Notes: a model not told the origin generated them from the sequence alone. DNA of 64,000 bases from Leucobacter komagatae (GCF_000834055.1 NZ_JXSQ01000018.1:1-64000); one strand, 5' to 3'; shown: positions 15,725 to 24,760, counted from the first letter of the stretch. Translations and numbers: made by a program.

Positions 15725-18250
15725 ATGTTTGAGAGATTCACTGACCGCGCTCGTCGCGTGATCGTGCTCGCCCAGGAAGAGGCGAAGCTGCTCAACCACA
15801 ACTACATTGGTACTGAGCACATCCTGCTCGGCCTCATTCACGAGGGCGAGGGTGTCGCAGCGAAAGCTCTTGAGCAGCTCGACATTTCACTCGACGCAGT
15901 GCGCACGCAGGTCACCGAGATTATCGGTACCGGGCAGCAGCCTCCGTCGGGACACATTCCCTTCACGCCTCGCGCGAAGAAGATGCTTGAGTTGAGCCTG
16001 CGCGAATCGCTGCAGCTCGGCCACAACTACATCGGCACCGAGCACATCCTGCTCGGGCTCATCCGTGAGGGCGAGGGCGTTGCCGCTCAGGTGCTCGTGA
16101 AGCTCGGCGCGGACCTGAACCGTGTGCGCCAGACCGTGATCCAGCTCCTCTCCGGCTACCAGGCAGGCAAGGAAAGCGCGACCGTTGGCGCGCCGGAGAC
16201 TGGCGAGCAGCCGAAGGGTTCGCAGGTCCTCGACCAGTTTGGTCGGAACCTGACCCAGGCAGCACGCGAGGGCAAGCTCGACCCGGTCATCGGGCGCGAG
16301 AAAGAGGTGGAGCGGGTCATGCAGATCCTCTCACGCCGCTCCAAGAACAACCCGGTGCTTATCGGTGAACCCGGTGTGGGTAAGACCGCCGTCGTCGAGG
16401 GCCTCGCGCAGGCCATCGTCAAGGGTGAGGTTCCCGAGACGCTCAAGGACAAGCAGGTCTACGTCCTTGACCTTTCCTCGATGATCGCCGGTAGCCGCTA
16501 CCGTGGCGATTTCGAAGAGCGCCTGAAGAAGGTCACCAAGGAGATCCGCAACCGCGGCGACATCATCATCTTCATCGATGAGATCCACACCCTCGTGGGT
16601 GCCGGTGCCGCCGAGGGCGCGATCGACGCCGCGAACATCTTGAAGCCGATGCTCTCGCGCGGTGAGCTGCAGACGATCGGTGCCACGACGCTCGACGAGT
16701 TCCGCAAGCACTTCGAGAAGGACGCTGCGCTTGAGCGCCGCTTCCAGTCGATCATGGTGAACGAGCCGTCGCTCCCGCACTCGATCAACATCTTGAAGGG
16801 TCTCCGCGACCGGTACGAGGCGCACCACAAGGTCTCGATCACCGACGGTGCGATCGTCGCCGCAGTGAACCTCGCTGACCGCTACGTGCAGGATCGCTTC
16901 CTGCCGGACAAGGCCATCGACCTGATCGATGAGGCAGGCGCACGCCTCCGCCTCTCGATCCTCTCGAGCCCGCCCGAGCTGCGTGAATTCGACGAGAAGA
17001 TCGCCGTTGTCCGCGCCGACAAGGAGCAGGCAATCGAGGCGCAGGACTTCGAGAAGGCAGCGAACAAGCGCGACGAAGAGAAGAAGCTCATCGCCGAACG
17101 CCTCCGCCTCGAGAAGCAGTGGCGCGCGGGCGACGTCGCGACGAACGCCGAGGTTGATGAGGGACTCATCGCCGAGGTGCTCGCGCAGGCGACCGGTATT
17201 CCCGTGTTCAAGCTCACCGAGGAGGAGACGAGCCGTCTCCGCTTTATGGAAGAGGCGCTGCACCAGCGCGTCATCGGCCAGAACGAGGCCATCTCGGCGC
17301 TCGCGAAGACGATTCGTCGTCAGCGCGCAGGGCTGAAGGATCCGAAGCGTCCCTCTGGCTCGTTCATCTTCGCCGGCCCAACGGGTGTCGGCAAGACCGA
17401 GCTCGCGAAGGCACTCGCGGAGTTCTTGTTCGACGACGAGGATGCGCTCATCTCGCTCGACATGTCGGAGTACGGCGAGAAGCACACCGTGTCTCGCCTG
17501 TTCGGCGCCCCTCCCGGGTTCGTCGGCTTCGAAGAGGGCGGCCAGCTCACCGAGAAGGTGCGCCGCAAGCCGTTCTCCGTCGTGCTGTTCGATGAGATCG
17601 AGAAGGCACACCCCGACATCTTCAACTCGCTGTTGCAGGTGCTCGAAGAGGGACGTCTCACCGACGGCCAGGGCCGTGTTGTCGACTTCAAGAACACCGT
17701 CATCATCATGACCACGAACCTCGGTTCGACCGCGATTGCCGGTGGCCCAGTTGGCTTCCAGCTCGAGGGCGACTCGCAGGTCGGCTACGAGACGATGAAG
17801 GGCAAGGTCAACGAGGAGCTCAAGAAGCACTTCAAGCCCGAGTTCCTCAACCGTGTCGATGACACGATCGTGTTCCCGCAGCTCTCGAAGCCCGAGCTGC
17901 TGCAGATCGTCGACCTGTTCGTGAAGCAGCTCAAGGATCGTCTCCTTGACCACGACATGTACATCGAGGTGTCGCAGCCTGCGCGCGAGCGCCTGTCCGA
18001 GATTGGGTACGACCCGACCCTCGGTGCACGTCCGCTCCGCCGCGCGATCCAGCGCGAGATCGAGGATCAGCTCTCGGAGAAGATCCTTGGAGCTGAGCTG
18101 CTCGCCGGCGACACCGTGATGGTGGAGTTCGAGGACGGCAAGTTCACCTTCGACACGAAGCGTGACCAGCAGAAGTCACACGGCGAGGCTTCGGCCGCCG
18201 CCGCAGCTGCTGCAGCCTCGACCGGGCTCACCCCGGGACAGGGCGAGTAG
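15725..18250 (+). CDS. clpC: ATP-dependent Clp protease ATP-binding subunit ClpC
   Basis: 841 residues, the full length for actinobacterial ClpC1. Two Clp-N repeats (residues about 4-70 and 78-145, both with [13 protein letters not shown]), first AAA+ domain with Walker A GEPGVGKT, a UVR-containing middle domain ([14 protein letters not shown]), second AAA+ domain with Walker A GPTGVGKT and [13 protein letters not shown], and a C-terminal D2 small domain. It unfolds proteins and feeds them to ClpP1P2. The ATG has AAGGAGGG seven bases upstream. The frame is intact and is followed by a strong terminator, so it is a single-gene unit. Confidence 0.97.
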   Translation: MFERFTDRARRVIVLAQEEAKLLNHNYIGTEHILLGLIHEGEGVAAKALEQLDISLDAVRTQVTEIIGTGQQPPSGHIPFTPRAKKMLELSLRESLQLGHNYIGTEHILLGLIREGEGVAAQVLVKLGADLNRVRQTVIQLLSGYQAGKESATVGAPETGEQPKGSQVLDQFGRNLTQAAREGKLDPVIGREKEVERVMQILSRRSKNNPVLIGEPGVGKTAVVEGLAQAIVKGEVPETLKDKQVYVLDLSSMIAGSRYRGDFEERLKKVTKEIRNRGDIIIFIDEIHTLVGAGAAEGAIDAANILKPMLSRGELQTIGATTLDEFRKHFEKDAALERRFQSIMVNEPSLPHSINILKGLRDRYEAHHKVSITDGAIVAAVNLADRYVQDRFLPDKAIDLIDEAGARLRLSILSSPPELREFDEKIAVVRADKEQAIEAQDFEKAANKRDEEKKLIAERLRLEKQWRAGDVATNAEVDEGLIAEVLAQATGIPVFKLTEEETSRLRFMEEALHQRVIGQNEAISALAKTIRRQRAGLKDPKRPSGSFIFAGPTGVGKTELAKALAEFLFDDEDALISLDMSEYGEKHTVSRLFGAPPGFVGFEEGGQLTEKVRRKPFSVVLFDEIEKAHPDIFNSLLQVLEEGRLTDGQGRVVDFKNTVIIMTTNLGSTAIAGGPVGFQLEGDSQVGYETMKGKVNEELKKHFKPEFLNRVDDTIVFPQLSKPELLQIVDLFVKQLKDRLLDHDMYIEVSQPARERLSEIGYDPTLGARPLRRAIQREIEDQLSEKILGAELLAGDTVMVEFEDGKFTFDTKRDQQKSHGEASAAAAAAAASTGLTPGQGE

Positions 18251-18277
18251 CTAAGGGCGCGTCTCACGCATCAGCAC

Positions 18278-18306
18278 AAGGGGTCCGGCAGTGCCGGGCC
18301 CCTTTT
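18278..18306 (+). terminator. Rho-independent terminator of clpC
   Basis: AAGGGGTCCGGC pairs with GCCGGGCCCCTT around AGT (one T-G wobble), followed by TT, 28 bases after the clpC stop. GC-rich stem and T run are clear. Confidence 0.85.
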
Positions 18307-18312
18307 GCGTGC

Positions 18313-18328
18313 CCGCTCCGGGGAGCGG
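18313..18328. other. Small perfect hairpin downstream of the clpC terminator
   Basis: CCGCTCC (18313-18319), GG, GGAGCGG (18322-18328). It could be a backup terminator for either direction; a further 6-bp inverted repeat GAGGAG-AGAT-CTCCTC lies at 18358-18373. The 186-base gap to the ogt gene shows no coding sequence. Confidence 0.3.
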
Positions 18329-18492
18329 TCGACGTTTCCTACGTCATCTGCACTTCTGAGGAGAGATCTCCTCAAAACGGGCAGAGGAATCGCCGATTTG
18401 AGAGTTATCGCAGCTGTGTCTCGCCAGAATGCCAGCCGCGGCCAATCCGCTGCCTATCCGAGGCCTGCTTGCGGCCGATCCGCAGTCGGGCG

Positions 18493-19038
18493 TTAGTGCT
18501 GTGCGCCCTCGAATCCGAGCAACTGTTGCTTCATCTCAGTACCAAACAGGTATCCACCAAGCCCACCATCCGAGCGCACTATGCGATGGCACGGAACTAT
18601 GAGTGCGATGAGGTTCGTCGCGCAGCCTGAGGCCGCGGCGCGCACCGCCGAGGGTCTACCCGCACGGGCCGCGAGCTCCGAATACGTCACGGTGCGACCC
18701 GCGGGCACCCCTCTGAGCGCGCGCAGCACCTCGCCTCGGAACGGGGTCTCCCGCTGAGCGACCCCGAGCCCGTCGAGCGCTTCGGTATCTCCAGCGGCGT
18801 ACGCGCGCAGTGCGGTTGGAACGGGACCGCCATGGGTTTCGTCGGCAGCGAGCCCTCGAGCTGCGAGTTCGGGCGCGCTCACGCGGAGTCTGGCCCACAG
18901 CTCATCGGCTGCAATCGGGGTGTCCGTCGGCTGCGAGCGGAAGCCCGCCGCGCGAACCACATCGTCCTCTGGTGTCCAGATCGTGAGGAATGGCGAACCG
19001 ACAATGTCGACGGTGGTGTGTGCAAGCTGGTGGGTCAT
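18493..19038 (-). CDS. ogt: Methylated-DNA--protein-cysteine methyltransferase
   Basis: 181 residues from ATG 19038, which has AAAGGAG just upstream and overlaps the stop of the Ada-AlkA gene by four bases (ATGA). The C-terminal domain holds the alkyl-acceptor motif IVPCHRIV with the reactive cysteine, preceded by the winged-helix segment VTYSELAARAGRPSAVRAAASGCATN (shown in part as TYSELAARAGRPSAV) and followed by GGLGGYLFG. It directly removes O6-alkyl groups from guanine in a suicide reaction. With the upstream gene it forms a two-gene alkylation repair operon. Confidence 0.93.
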   Translation of the reverse strand: MTHQLAHTTVDIVGSPFLTIWTPEDDVVRAAGFRSQPTDTPIAADELWARLRVSAPELAARGLAADETHGGPVPTALRAYAAGDTEALDGLGVAQRETPFRGEVLRALRGVPAGRTVTYSELAARAGRPSAVRAAASGCATNLIALIVPCHRIVRSDGGLGGYLFGTEMKQQLLGFEGAQH

Positions 19039-20732
19039 GCTGTCTCCTTTGCGGTGGCTCCGGCGAGAAAACCCGCCCAGAGAAACTGTGTTGCATAGCC
19101 GCGGTAGGGCCGCCACTGCTCGGCGATCCGCTCGGCTTCTGCGGCGCTCTGAACACCCAGCGCCCTGCGAAGGATGAGGTCGCCAGCGGGGTACGCGTCA
19201 GGATCTCCGAACGCGCGCATTGCGATGAGCTCCACCGTCCACGGCCCGATCCCACGTATCGCGAGTAGCTCGACGCGACTGCGCTCCCGGTCGGCGCCCC
19301 GACCAATATCGAGGCCGCCTGCAAGTGCTGCCGCCAACGACCGAAGCGTTTCCGCCCGTGAGCCAGTAATGCGCAAGCGCTCCTTGATCGATTCGGGGCT
19401 TTCGGCCGCGATGCGTGCTGCGCAGACGCGGCTGGCGAACTGGGACCCGCCGCCTTCGAGCGGTGCTGGGTCAGCGTATGCCGCGACGAGTCGCCCCTGC
19501 AGCGTGCGTGCAGCCGCGAGCGACACCTGCTGTCCGAGGACGGTGGCGAGCGCGAATTCGTGCGGGTCCCTGGCTCCGGGCAGCCGCAGCCCCGGCCGGG
19601 CGGCGACCAGCGGGCCGAGGACGGGATCGAGCGCGAACGCGGCCGCCACCTGCGTCGGGTCAGCGTCGAGATCGAGCATGTGTCGCACGAGTTGGATCGC
19701 TGGCATGGTGTCAGCGAGACTCGGCAGCGTGAGCACCACCGGAATGCCGAGAGCTGTTTCGGGTTGCGCGTGGACCGGCGGGATTTCTGCCCAGGCGATC
19801 GTGACGCTTGCGGTGCCGCCGGGGACGTCCAGTGCGTGCGATGTCGCAGCAGCGGTGCTCGGGTCGAAGGGGGCATGCTCGGTAGTGTCCAGCGCGCTCG
19901 CGGAGGCGGCAGCGGCTGCGGCCATCGCTGCGGTACCTGAGCCCCCAGCCGCCCCACCTATTTCGTCGCGCCCGGGAATCGCGTGCGCGGCGAGGAAAGC
20001 GCGCAGTGCTTCGGCATCAAACGGTGCGCGCGTCTGTAACCTAAGCGCTACACGGGGGTGCTCAGGCGAAAAAGGCTCGTCACCCAGCGGGCCTTCGCCG
20101 CTTCGCGTAGCCGCTGGTGAGCGACGCGAACCGCGGGCCAGTTCGGAAGGCGCGACCCCGAACTCCTCCCGCATCGTCTCACCGAACTGTCTGACGCTGC
20201 CAAACCCGGCCGCAAACGCGACGTCGCTGAGCGTGAGAGTTGTCTGCTCGATGAGTGCGCGTGCCGCGTGTGCCCGCCGGGTTCTGGCAAGCTGCAGCGG
20301 CGTCGCCCCGATCTCTTCCTGCAGCATGCGACGCAGGTGCCGCTCGCTCACCGCGAGATCCCGTGCGAGGCCGGCGACACCGACGGTATCGACCGCACCG
20401 TCACGAATGCGCCGGACCGCGCGGGAAACGAGGTCGCTGCGGTGGTCCCAGTCTCGACTGCCGGGGAGTGCGTCCGGCCTGCATCGTTTGCAGGCGCGAA
20501 ACCCCGCTGCGACACACGCGGCGGCGCTCGGAAAGAAGCGGCAGTTTTCCGGCTTCGGTTTCCGTGCGGGGCACGATGGGCGGCAGTAGATGCCTGTGCT
20601 CGTCACGCCAAGGTACACTCGGCCGTCCCAGCGCCTGTCGCGCCCGGACGCCGCCCGGTAGCAGGCGTCGAAGCTGAGGGGGAGGTCGGTACGTTCTGCT
20701 GGCACGCACTCATTCTGCCCGCCGTGACGCAC
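19035..20732 (-). CDS. Ada metal-binding/AraC-type regulator fused to AlkA 3-methyladenine DNA glycosylase
   Basis: 565 residues in three parts. Residues 20-95: Ada zinc domain with four cysteines Cys50, Cys54, Cys81 and Cys84 (YCRPSC and FRACKRC), the first matching the methyl-phosphotriester acceptor of E. coli Ada. Residues 100-200: AraC helix-turn-helix (VAGLARDLAVSERHLRRML and LSDVAFAAGFGSVRQF). After a linker of about 70 residues rich in A, E and P comes the AlkA part, with ATVLGQQVSLAAARTL and the helix-hairpin-helix RGIGPWTVELIAMRAFG; the catalytic Asp is near residue 518 (AGDL). It should sense methylated DNA, induce its operon and excise alkylated bases. The same fusion is known from other actinobacteria. 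Confidence 0.92.
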   Translation of the reverse strand: MRHGGQNECVPAERTDLPLSFDACYRAASGRDRRWDGRVYLGVTSTGIYCRPSCPARKPKPENCRFFPSAAACVAAGFRACKRCRPDALPGSRDWDHRSDLVSRAVRRIRDGAVDTVGVAGLARDLAVSERHLRRMLQEEIGATPLQLARTRRAHAARALIEQTTLTLSDVAFAAGFGSVRQFGETMREEFGVAPSELARGSRRSPAATRSGEGPLGDEPFSPEHPRVALRLQTRAPFDAEALRAFLAAHAIPGRDEIGGAAGGSGTAAMAAAAAASASALDTTEHAPFDPSTAAATSHALDVPGGTASVTIAWAEIPPVHAQPETALGIPVVLTLPSLADTMPAIQLVRHMLDLDADPTQVAAAFALDPVLGPLVAARPGLRLPGARDPHEFALATVLGQQVSLAAARTLQGRLVAAYADPAPLEGGGSQFASRVCAARIAAESPESIKERLRITGSRAETLRSLAAALAGGLDIGRGADRERSRVELLAIRGIGPWTVELIAMRAFGDPDAYPAGDLILRRALGVQSAAEAERIAEQWRPYRGYATQFLWAGFLAGATAKETA

Positions 20733-20779
20733 ATGCGCACGCGGAAATCGGACACCGCGGTGCGCGGGTTGGTGAGCAC

Positions 20780-20785
20780 TAGACT
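20780..20785 (+). promoter_or_regulatory. -10 box of probable leaderless promoter (argA-like gene)
   Basis: TAGACT followed by 6 nt and ATG 20792, with no Shine-Dalgarno between. This decides the start at 20792 rather than the TTG/GTG-type alternatives just upstream. Confidence 0.45.
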
Positions 20786-20791
20786 TTGTGC

Positions 20792-21316
20792 ATGAGTGTG
20801 AGCGATACCAGCGCCATCAATGTACGCCCGGCGACCACGCACGACGTTGCGAAGATCGTCGCACTGATGGAACCACTCGTTGCAAGGCGAATTCTGCTCG
20901 GCAAGGATATGGTCGAGCTGTACGGTGCCGTTCCCGGGTTCATGGTTGCCGAGGACGCCGAGGGGCGGGTCATCGGCTACGGTGCGCTGCACGTGATGTG
21001 GGAGCACCTGGGAGAAGTACGCACGCTCGGCGTGTCAGAGGAGTACCTCGGGCGCGGGGTGGGTCGCGCCGTGCTGTCGGCACTGGAGCAGCGTGCACGT
21101 GATCTCGGGTTGCAGCAGCTCTTCTGCTTGACGTTTGAGACCGACTTCTTCGGTCGGAATGGCTTTGCCGAGGTGGGGGAGGACGCCGAACTCGTAGCGG
21201 CGGAGGTTTACGCTGAGCTGCTGCGCTCACATGACGAGGGCATCGCTGAGTTCCTGGATCTTGCCAGGGTGAAGCCGAACACACTTGGCAACACCCGCAT
21301 GTTGAAGCGTCTATAG
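20792..21316 (+). CDS. argA: Amino-acid (glutamate) N-acetyltransferase, GNAT family, mycobacterial ArgA type
   Basis: 174 residues, a stand-alone GNAT domain like M. tuberculosis Rv2747. Seen: VRPATTHDVAKI, the mid-domain GYGALHVMWEHLGEVRTLGV, the acetyl-CoA loop EEYLGRGVGRAVL, and the family ending EFLDLARVKPNTLGNTRML, which is characteristic of this short ArgA class and absent from generic GNATs. It would acetylate glutamate to N-acetylglutamate at the start of arginine synthesis. No arginine genes are nearby. Start chosen by the -10 box six bases upstream. Confidence 0.82.
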   Translation: MSVSDTSAINVRPATTHDVAKIVALMEPLVARRILLGKDMVELYGAVPGFMVAEDAEGRVIGYGALHVMWEHLGEVRTLGVSEEYLGRGVGRAVLSALEQRARDLGLQQLFCLTFETDFFGRNGFAEVGEDAELVAAEVYAELLRSHDEGIAEFLDLARVKPNTLGNTRMLKRL

Positions 21317-21329
21317 CGCGATCGCGGGG

Positions 21330-21335
21330 TACGCT
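21330..21335 (+). promoter_or_regulatory. -10 box of probable leaderless promoter
   Basis: TACGCT followed by 6 nt and ATG 21342, in the 25-base gap after argA. No ribosome-binding site is present. Confidence 0.4.
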
Positions 21336-21341
21336 GTGGCT

Positions 21342-22007
21342 ATGGCCAGGCGTCCTCCTCAAGACCCGTCGGATGAGCACGGGACCCGGTCCCCGCTGCG
21401 CGATCCTGTCGGCCCGAAGGATCGAAGCGTCTACGTGCGCCGCAGGATCGTTGTGCTTCTCGGCCTCGTCGCAGTGGTGACCGCGGTCGTGCTCATGATC
21501 GTGCGCCCCGGCTCTGATAGCGCGGTGACGAATGCCGGCAAAGTTGACGTTCCGAGTGATGTCTCCGAGAAACCAGCCGCAGATCCCGCCAAGGCAGGCG
21601 AGCCTGTCGCGTGTCCGACCTCCTCTCTTGAGGTCCTTGCGGTCACGGACCAGGGCTCGTACGGTGGGGGCGAACTGCCGCAGCTGTCGCTGTCGGTAAA
21701 GAACACCGGGGCGGAGGCGTGCATCGCCGACTTGGGTACCGCAGGCATGACATTTATCATTTCGAGTGGCAGCGACGACGTGTGGCGTTCGACAGACTGC
21801 CAGACCGAAGCGGACAACCTTCCCGTTGTGTTGAAGGCCGGGGAACTCCTCGAGACCGAGCCGATCGAGTGGGATCGCACACGCTCGAGCACGGAAACCT
21901 GCGACATCAGCAGAGATCCCGTTGGTGCGGACGGAGCCTCGTACCACCTCACCGCAGCGGTCGGCGGGGTCGCGAGCACCGACACTGCGCAGTTCCTCCT
22001 CTACTAG
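21342..22007 (+). CDS. Membrane-anchored extracytoplasmic protein, unknown function
   Basis: 221 residues. A basic N-terminal cytoplasmic stretch is followed by one hydrophobic helix (about residues 31-50, IVVLLGLVAVVTAVVLMIV), a linker rich in D, A and K, then a likely beta-rich domain with paired cysteines (CPTS near 88, EACIAD, STDCQTE and ETCDIS). The layout is that of the actinobacterial DUF4232-like or DUF4352-like exported domains, but I cannot name the family with confidence. GTG 21336 is an alternative start two codons upstream. It sits alone between argA and the DUF4190 gene, each with its own apparent promoter. Confidence 0.75.
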   Translation: MARRPPQDPSDEHGTRSPLRDPVGPKDRSVYVRRRIVVLLGLVAVVTAVVLMIVRPGSDSAVTNAGKVDVPSDVSEKPAADPAKAGEPVACPTSSLEVLAVTDQGSYGGGELPQLSLSVKNTGAEACIADLGTAGMTFIISSGSDDVWRSTDCQTEADNLPVVLKAGELLETEPIEWDRTRSSTETCDISRDPVGADGASYHLTAAVGGVASTDTAQFLLY

Positions 22008-22054
22008 TTCTCTCACCGACGTACCGGCGCGAGACAGAACGCGAGACGCCCGCG

Positions 22055-22060
22055 TAGACT
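22055..22060 (+). promoter_or_regulatory. -10 box of probable leaderless promoter (DUF4190 gene)
   Basis: TAGACT followed by 7 nt and ATG 22068; GAGACA 18 bases upstream of it (22031-22036) is a weak -35. No ribosome-binding site. Confidence 0.4.
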
Positions 22061-22067
22061 CACTGAT

Positions 22068-23033
22068 ATGACACAGCTGCCACCTGAACCAGGACAGAAC
22101 GATCGGCCGAACGAAGACTCGGCGGCCTTCCCGGGAGACGGGGGAAGCGAACAGCAGACGTTCCACTCACCGCAGGGTGACGCGCAGCCAACGGGCCAGG
22201 CAGCGGCGGACGATCAGCAGGGCTACGCCTCGCAGCCTGAGTACCCGCAGCCTGAGTATGCGCAGCCGCAGTACGCGCAACCTGAGTATGCGCAGCCGCA
22301 GTACCCGCAGCCCGCCTTCGTTCAGCCCGGGCCGCAGCATCCCGGTTACCCGCAGCCGAGCTACCCGCAGCCGAGTTACTCGCAGCCGGGGCACGGAGCG
22401 GCAGGCCAGTACGGCCAGGTGGCTGCCCCGATGAACGTGCTCGCCATTCTTGGTTTCATCGGCGTGTTTTTCTTCGGACTCGTCGGCATCATACTGGGGC
22501 ACATCTCGCTCAGCCAGATCAAGCGCACTGGGGAGCGTGGGCGTGGTCTCGCGCTCGCCGCGACGATCATCGGATACGCCCGCATCGTGGTGGACTTTTT
22601 GGCAGTGATGGCCTTCTTGACGTTCTTGGGGCTGTTCGGCGCGGCAGCAAGCGGGGTCGGCTCGTCGAGCAGTGGCGACTACAACTCGGACTACTTCGAT
22701 GATGGCGATCACGGATCGTTCGACGGAGAGAATGACGGGATCGAGGACTTCTACGCTGACGCGCCCTGGGTCGGAACCGCAAACGAGGGGTTTTGCGCTG
22801 CGTTGATCAATCCCTCGGATCCACTCGGATCAGCGGCCTACTATGAGAATCTGATGACCTTCACCAACGATCCCGAGCTCATCGCGATGCTTGAGGCCCA
22901 AGCCAAGAACGCTGAAACAGCCCCTGGCGACCCTGTCGAAGACTCCAAGGAATGGATTGACAATTTCAGCGAGTGGAATGAGGCAAGTGCAGAACTCAGA
23001 CTCGCGTGCCTGGGAGCGGACGAGACCCGCTAA
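22068..23033 (+). CDS. DUF4190-type membrane protein with Y-x-Q-P repeat N-terminus
   Basis: 321 residues. Residues 53-108 are a low-complexity repeat of five-residue units (QPEYA, QPQYA, QPEYP, QPSYP). Two hydrophobic helices follow (about 123-145 and 165-190) with the DUF4190 signature ILGFIGVFFFGLVGIILGHISLSQI, cited in part, and KRTGERGRGLALA. After a glycine/serine/aspartate linker there is a 100-residue acidic extracytoplasmic domain with two cysteines (FCAALINPSDP and RLACLGA). Proline-rich cytoplasmic tails of this kind occur on actinobacterial envelope and division-associated proteins; function is not known. Own promoter likely. Confidence 0.82.
   Translation: MTQLPPEPGQNDRPNEDSAAFPGDGGSEQQTFHSPQGDAQPTGQAAADDQQGYASQPEYPQPEYAQPQYAQPEYAQPQYPQPAFVQPGPQHPGYPQPSYPQPSYSQPGHGAAGQYGQVAAPMNVLAILGFIGVFFFGLVGIILGHISLSQIKRTGERGRGLALAATIIGYARIVVDFLAVMAFLTFLGLFGAAASGVGSSSSGDYNSDYFDDGDHGSFDGENDGIEDFYADAPWVGTANEGFCAALINPSDPLGSAAYYENLMTFTNDPELIAMLEAQAKNAETAPGDPVEDSKEWIDNFSEWNEASAELRLACLGADETR
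22224..22391 (+). repeat. Tandem 15-bp repeats encoding Q-P-x-Y-x units
   Basis: About ten imperfect copies of a 15-bp unit (for example CAGCCTGAGTATGCG and CAGCCGCAGTACCCG) encode pentapeptides. In-frame copy changes would alter length without breaking the protein. Confidence 0.75.
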
Positions 23034-23041
23034 TTGTGGAG

Positions 23042-23072
23042 GTGACGCGCGCCGCTGAGCTGCGCGCGTCAC
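23042..23072. terminator. Bidirectional terminator hairpin
   Basis: GTGACGCGCGC (23042-23052) and GCGCGCGTCAC (23062-23072) form a perfect 11-bp stem with a 9-nt loop between the convergent DUF4190 and FAD-dehydrogenase genes; it covers the stop codon of the latter. No U tract. Confidence 0.6.
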
Positions 23073-24751
23073 TGGTGCTGGCTGCTCGCGACGGCCCGGC
23101 CCGCGGCGCGGCCCGAAAAGAGGCAACCGCCGAGAAAGGTTCCCTCGAGCGCGTTGTAACCGTGTACTCCGCCACCGCCGAATCCTGCGACCTCGCCGAC
23201 TGCGTACAGGCCAGGGATGGGCGTGCCATCAGGGGCGAGTGCGCGTGAATTGAGATCAGTTTGGACCCCGCCAAGTGTTTTCCGGGTGAGCACGTGCAAT
23301 CTGATCCCAACGAGGGGCCCTGCTGCGTCATCGAGCAGCTTATGCGGTTTCGTTGTGCGGGTGAGCTTATCGCCAAGGTACCTGCGTGAGTTATGCACGC
23401 TCATCGCCTGTGCATCTTTCGAGAACGGGTTCTCGAACTCTGCGTCTCGTGCGCGGATGACCTCGGCTACCTCTGCCGCGTTGAGCAGGGGCGTATCGGT
23501 GAGCGCGTTCATTTTCCCGACGAGCGCCGCGACGCTGTCTGCTGTCACGAAGTCTGCTCCGCGATCAATGAACGCCTGGACGGGGCCGGGCGCGCCCTTG
23601 CCGAGCCGTGTCTTCATAAGGAGTTTTTTGTCCCGGTTCGTGAGGTCGGGGTTTTGTTCCGAACCCGAAAGCGCGAACTCTTTTGCCGCGATGCGGCTGG
23701 TGACGATGAACCAGGAGTGGTCGTGCTCCGCGAGTCCGGGGAGCGTGCGGAGCAGCTTGAGCGTGCCGAGGGTGTCGTGGCCTGGTAGGCCTGGCGCCGG
23801 AAGTCTGCGCCCGAGCGCATCGATCCACAGCGGAGAGGGGCCCGGCAGGATCCGGATGGCGTGACCGGGCCACACGGGGGACCAGTTCTTGATGCCCTCC
23901 GTGTAGTGCCACATGCGATCCTGATTCACGAGGCGGGCGCCGGCGTCCGCGGTGATATCGATCATGCGGCCGTCGACGTAGGCTGGCACGCCTGTGACCA
24001 TGTCGCGCGGTGGGGTGCCGAGTCGCTCGGGCCAGTGTTTGCGCACGAGCTCGTGATTGCCGCCAATTCCGCCGCTCGCGACAATCACCGCACCGGCGCG
24101 GAGCTCGAATTCTCCAGTTGCCTCGCGACTTGATGAGACGCCCCTGTCGCCGGTACTTGGCACGAGCACGGAACCGCGAACGCCGACGACGGCGCCGTTT
24201 TCGGTGATGAGTTCGTCCACCCTGTGGCGGTGCTTGATGGTGGTGCGCCCGGATTCGACGGCGTCGTGGGCGGCAGAGATAAACGGTGCAACCACGCCTG
24301 TGCCTGTGCCCCACGGCACGTGAAAGCGGGGAACCGAGTTGCCGTGGCCGGTCGCGCTGAGGTCCCCGCGCTCGGCCCACCCCACCATCGGGGTGAGTTC
24401 GATGCCGAGTTCGCGGAGCCACTCGCGCTTCTCGGACGCGGCCCACTCGACGTATGCGCGGCCCCAGCGCGCGGCCCAGCTGTCTTCTGGGTGCTCGCCC
24501 TCGAGGCGATCCCACTGCGCGCTGCCCTGCCAGTCCTGCCAAGCGAGCTCGAACGAGTCTTTCACGCCGAGCCTGCGCTGCTCGGGGGAGTTCACGAGGA
24601 AGAGTCCGCCGAACGACCACCATGCCTGTCCGCCGAGATCCTGCGGACCCTCCTGGTCGAGGATGATGGTGCGCAGCCCTGCGCGGTAGGCCTCTCGCGC
24701 GGCGACGAGACCAGAGAGCCCAGCACCTACGACAATGACATCAGCGTCCAT
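23069..24751 (-). CDS. FAD-binding dehydrogenase (fumarate reductase/3-ketosteroid dehydrogenase-like flavoprotein)
   Basis: 560 residues. N-terminal FAD motif VIVVGAGLSGLVAAREA (residues 5-21), the LGGQAWWSFGGL segment, VASGGIGGNHELVRKHW and a C-terminal FAD-pyrophosphate closing motif GLYAVGEVAGFGGGGVHGYNALEG (cited in part as YAVGEVAGFGGGG). It belongs to the group usually called FAD-binding dehydrogenase (COG3573), related to succinate dehydrogenase flavoprotein and ketosteroid dehydrogenase; the substrate is unknown. It starts nine bases after the plsC stop, so the two are probably one operon. A TAGCAT before its ATG is part of the plsC stop and is not taken as a promoter. Confidence 0.87.
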   Translation of the reverse strand: MDADVIVVGAGLSGLVAAREAYRAGLRTIILDQEGPQDLGGQAWWSFGGLFLVNSPEQRRLGVKDSFELAWQDWQGSAQWDRLEGEHPEDSWAARWGRAYVEWAASEKREWLRELGIELTPMVGWAERGDLSATGHGNSVPRFHVPWGTGTGVVAPFISAAHDAVESGRTTIKHRHRVDELITENGAVVGVRGSVLVPSTGDRGVSSSREATGEFELRAGAVIVASGGIGGNHELVRKHWPERLGTPPRDMVTGVPAYVDGRMIDITADAGARLVNQDRMWHYTEGIKNWSPVWPGHAIRILPGPSPLWIDALGRRLPAPGLPGHDTLGTLKLLRTLPGLAEHDHSWFIVTSRIAAKEFALSGSEQNPDLTNRDKKLLMKTRLGKGAPGPVQAFIDRGADFVTADSVAALVGKMNALTDTPLLNAAEVAEVIRARDAEFENPFSKDAQAMSVHNSRRYLGDKLTRTTKPHKLLDDAAGPLVGIRLHVLTRKTLGGVQTDLNSRALAPDGTPIPGLYAVGEVAGFGGGGVHGYNALEGTFLGGCLFSGRAAGRAVASSQHQ

Positions 24752-24760
24752 GTCGCCATG

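Noticed and set aside
16331-17953. A 540-codon open frame opposite clpC on the minus strand.
   Set aside because: It mirrors the codon structure of clpC; low-complexity D/L/V/R-rich translation, no ribosome site, no known domain. Similar long antisense frames lie opposite rpoB (35428-36849), rpoC (37977-39488, 39663-41087), fusA (44935-46782) and tuf and were rejected for the same reason.
18358-18373. GAGGAG-AGAT-CTCCTC as a regulator site for the ogt/ada operon.
   Set aside because: It lies downstream of the ogt stop codon, not at a promoter; six-base arms are expected by chance in this sequence.
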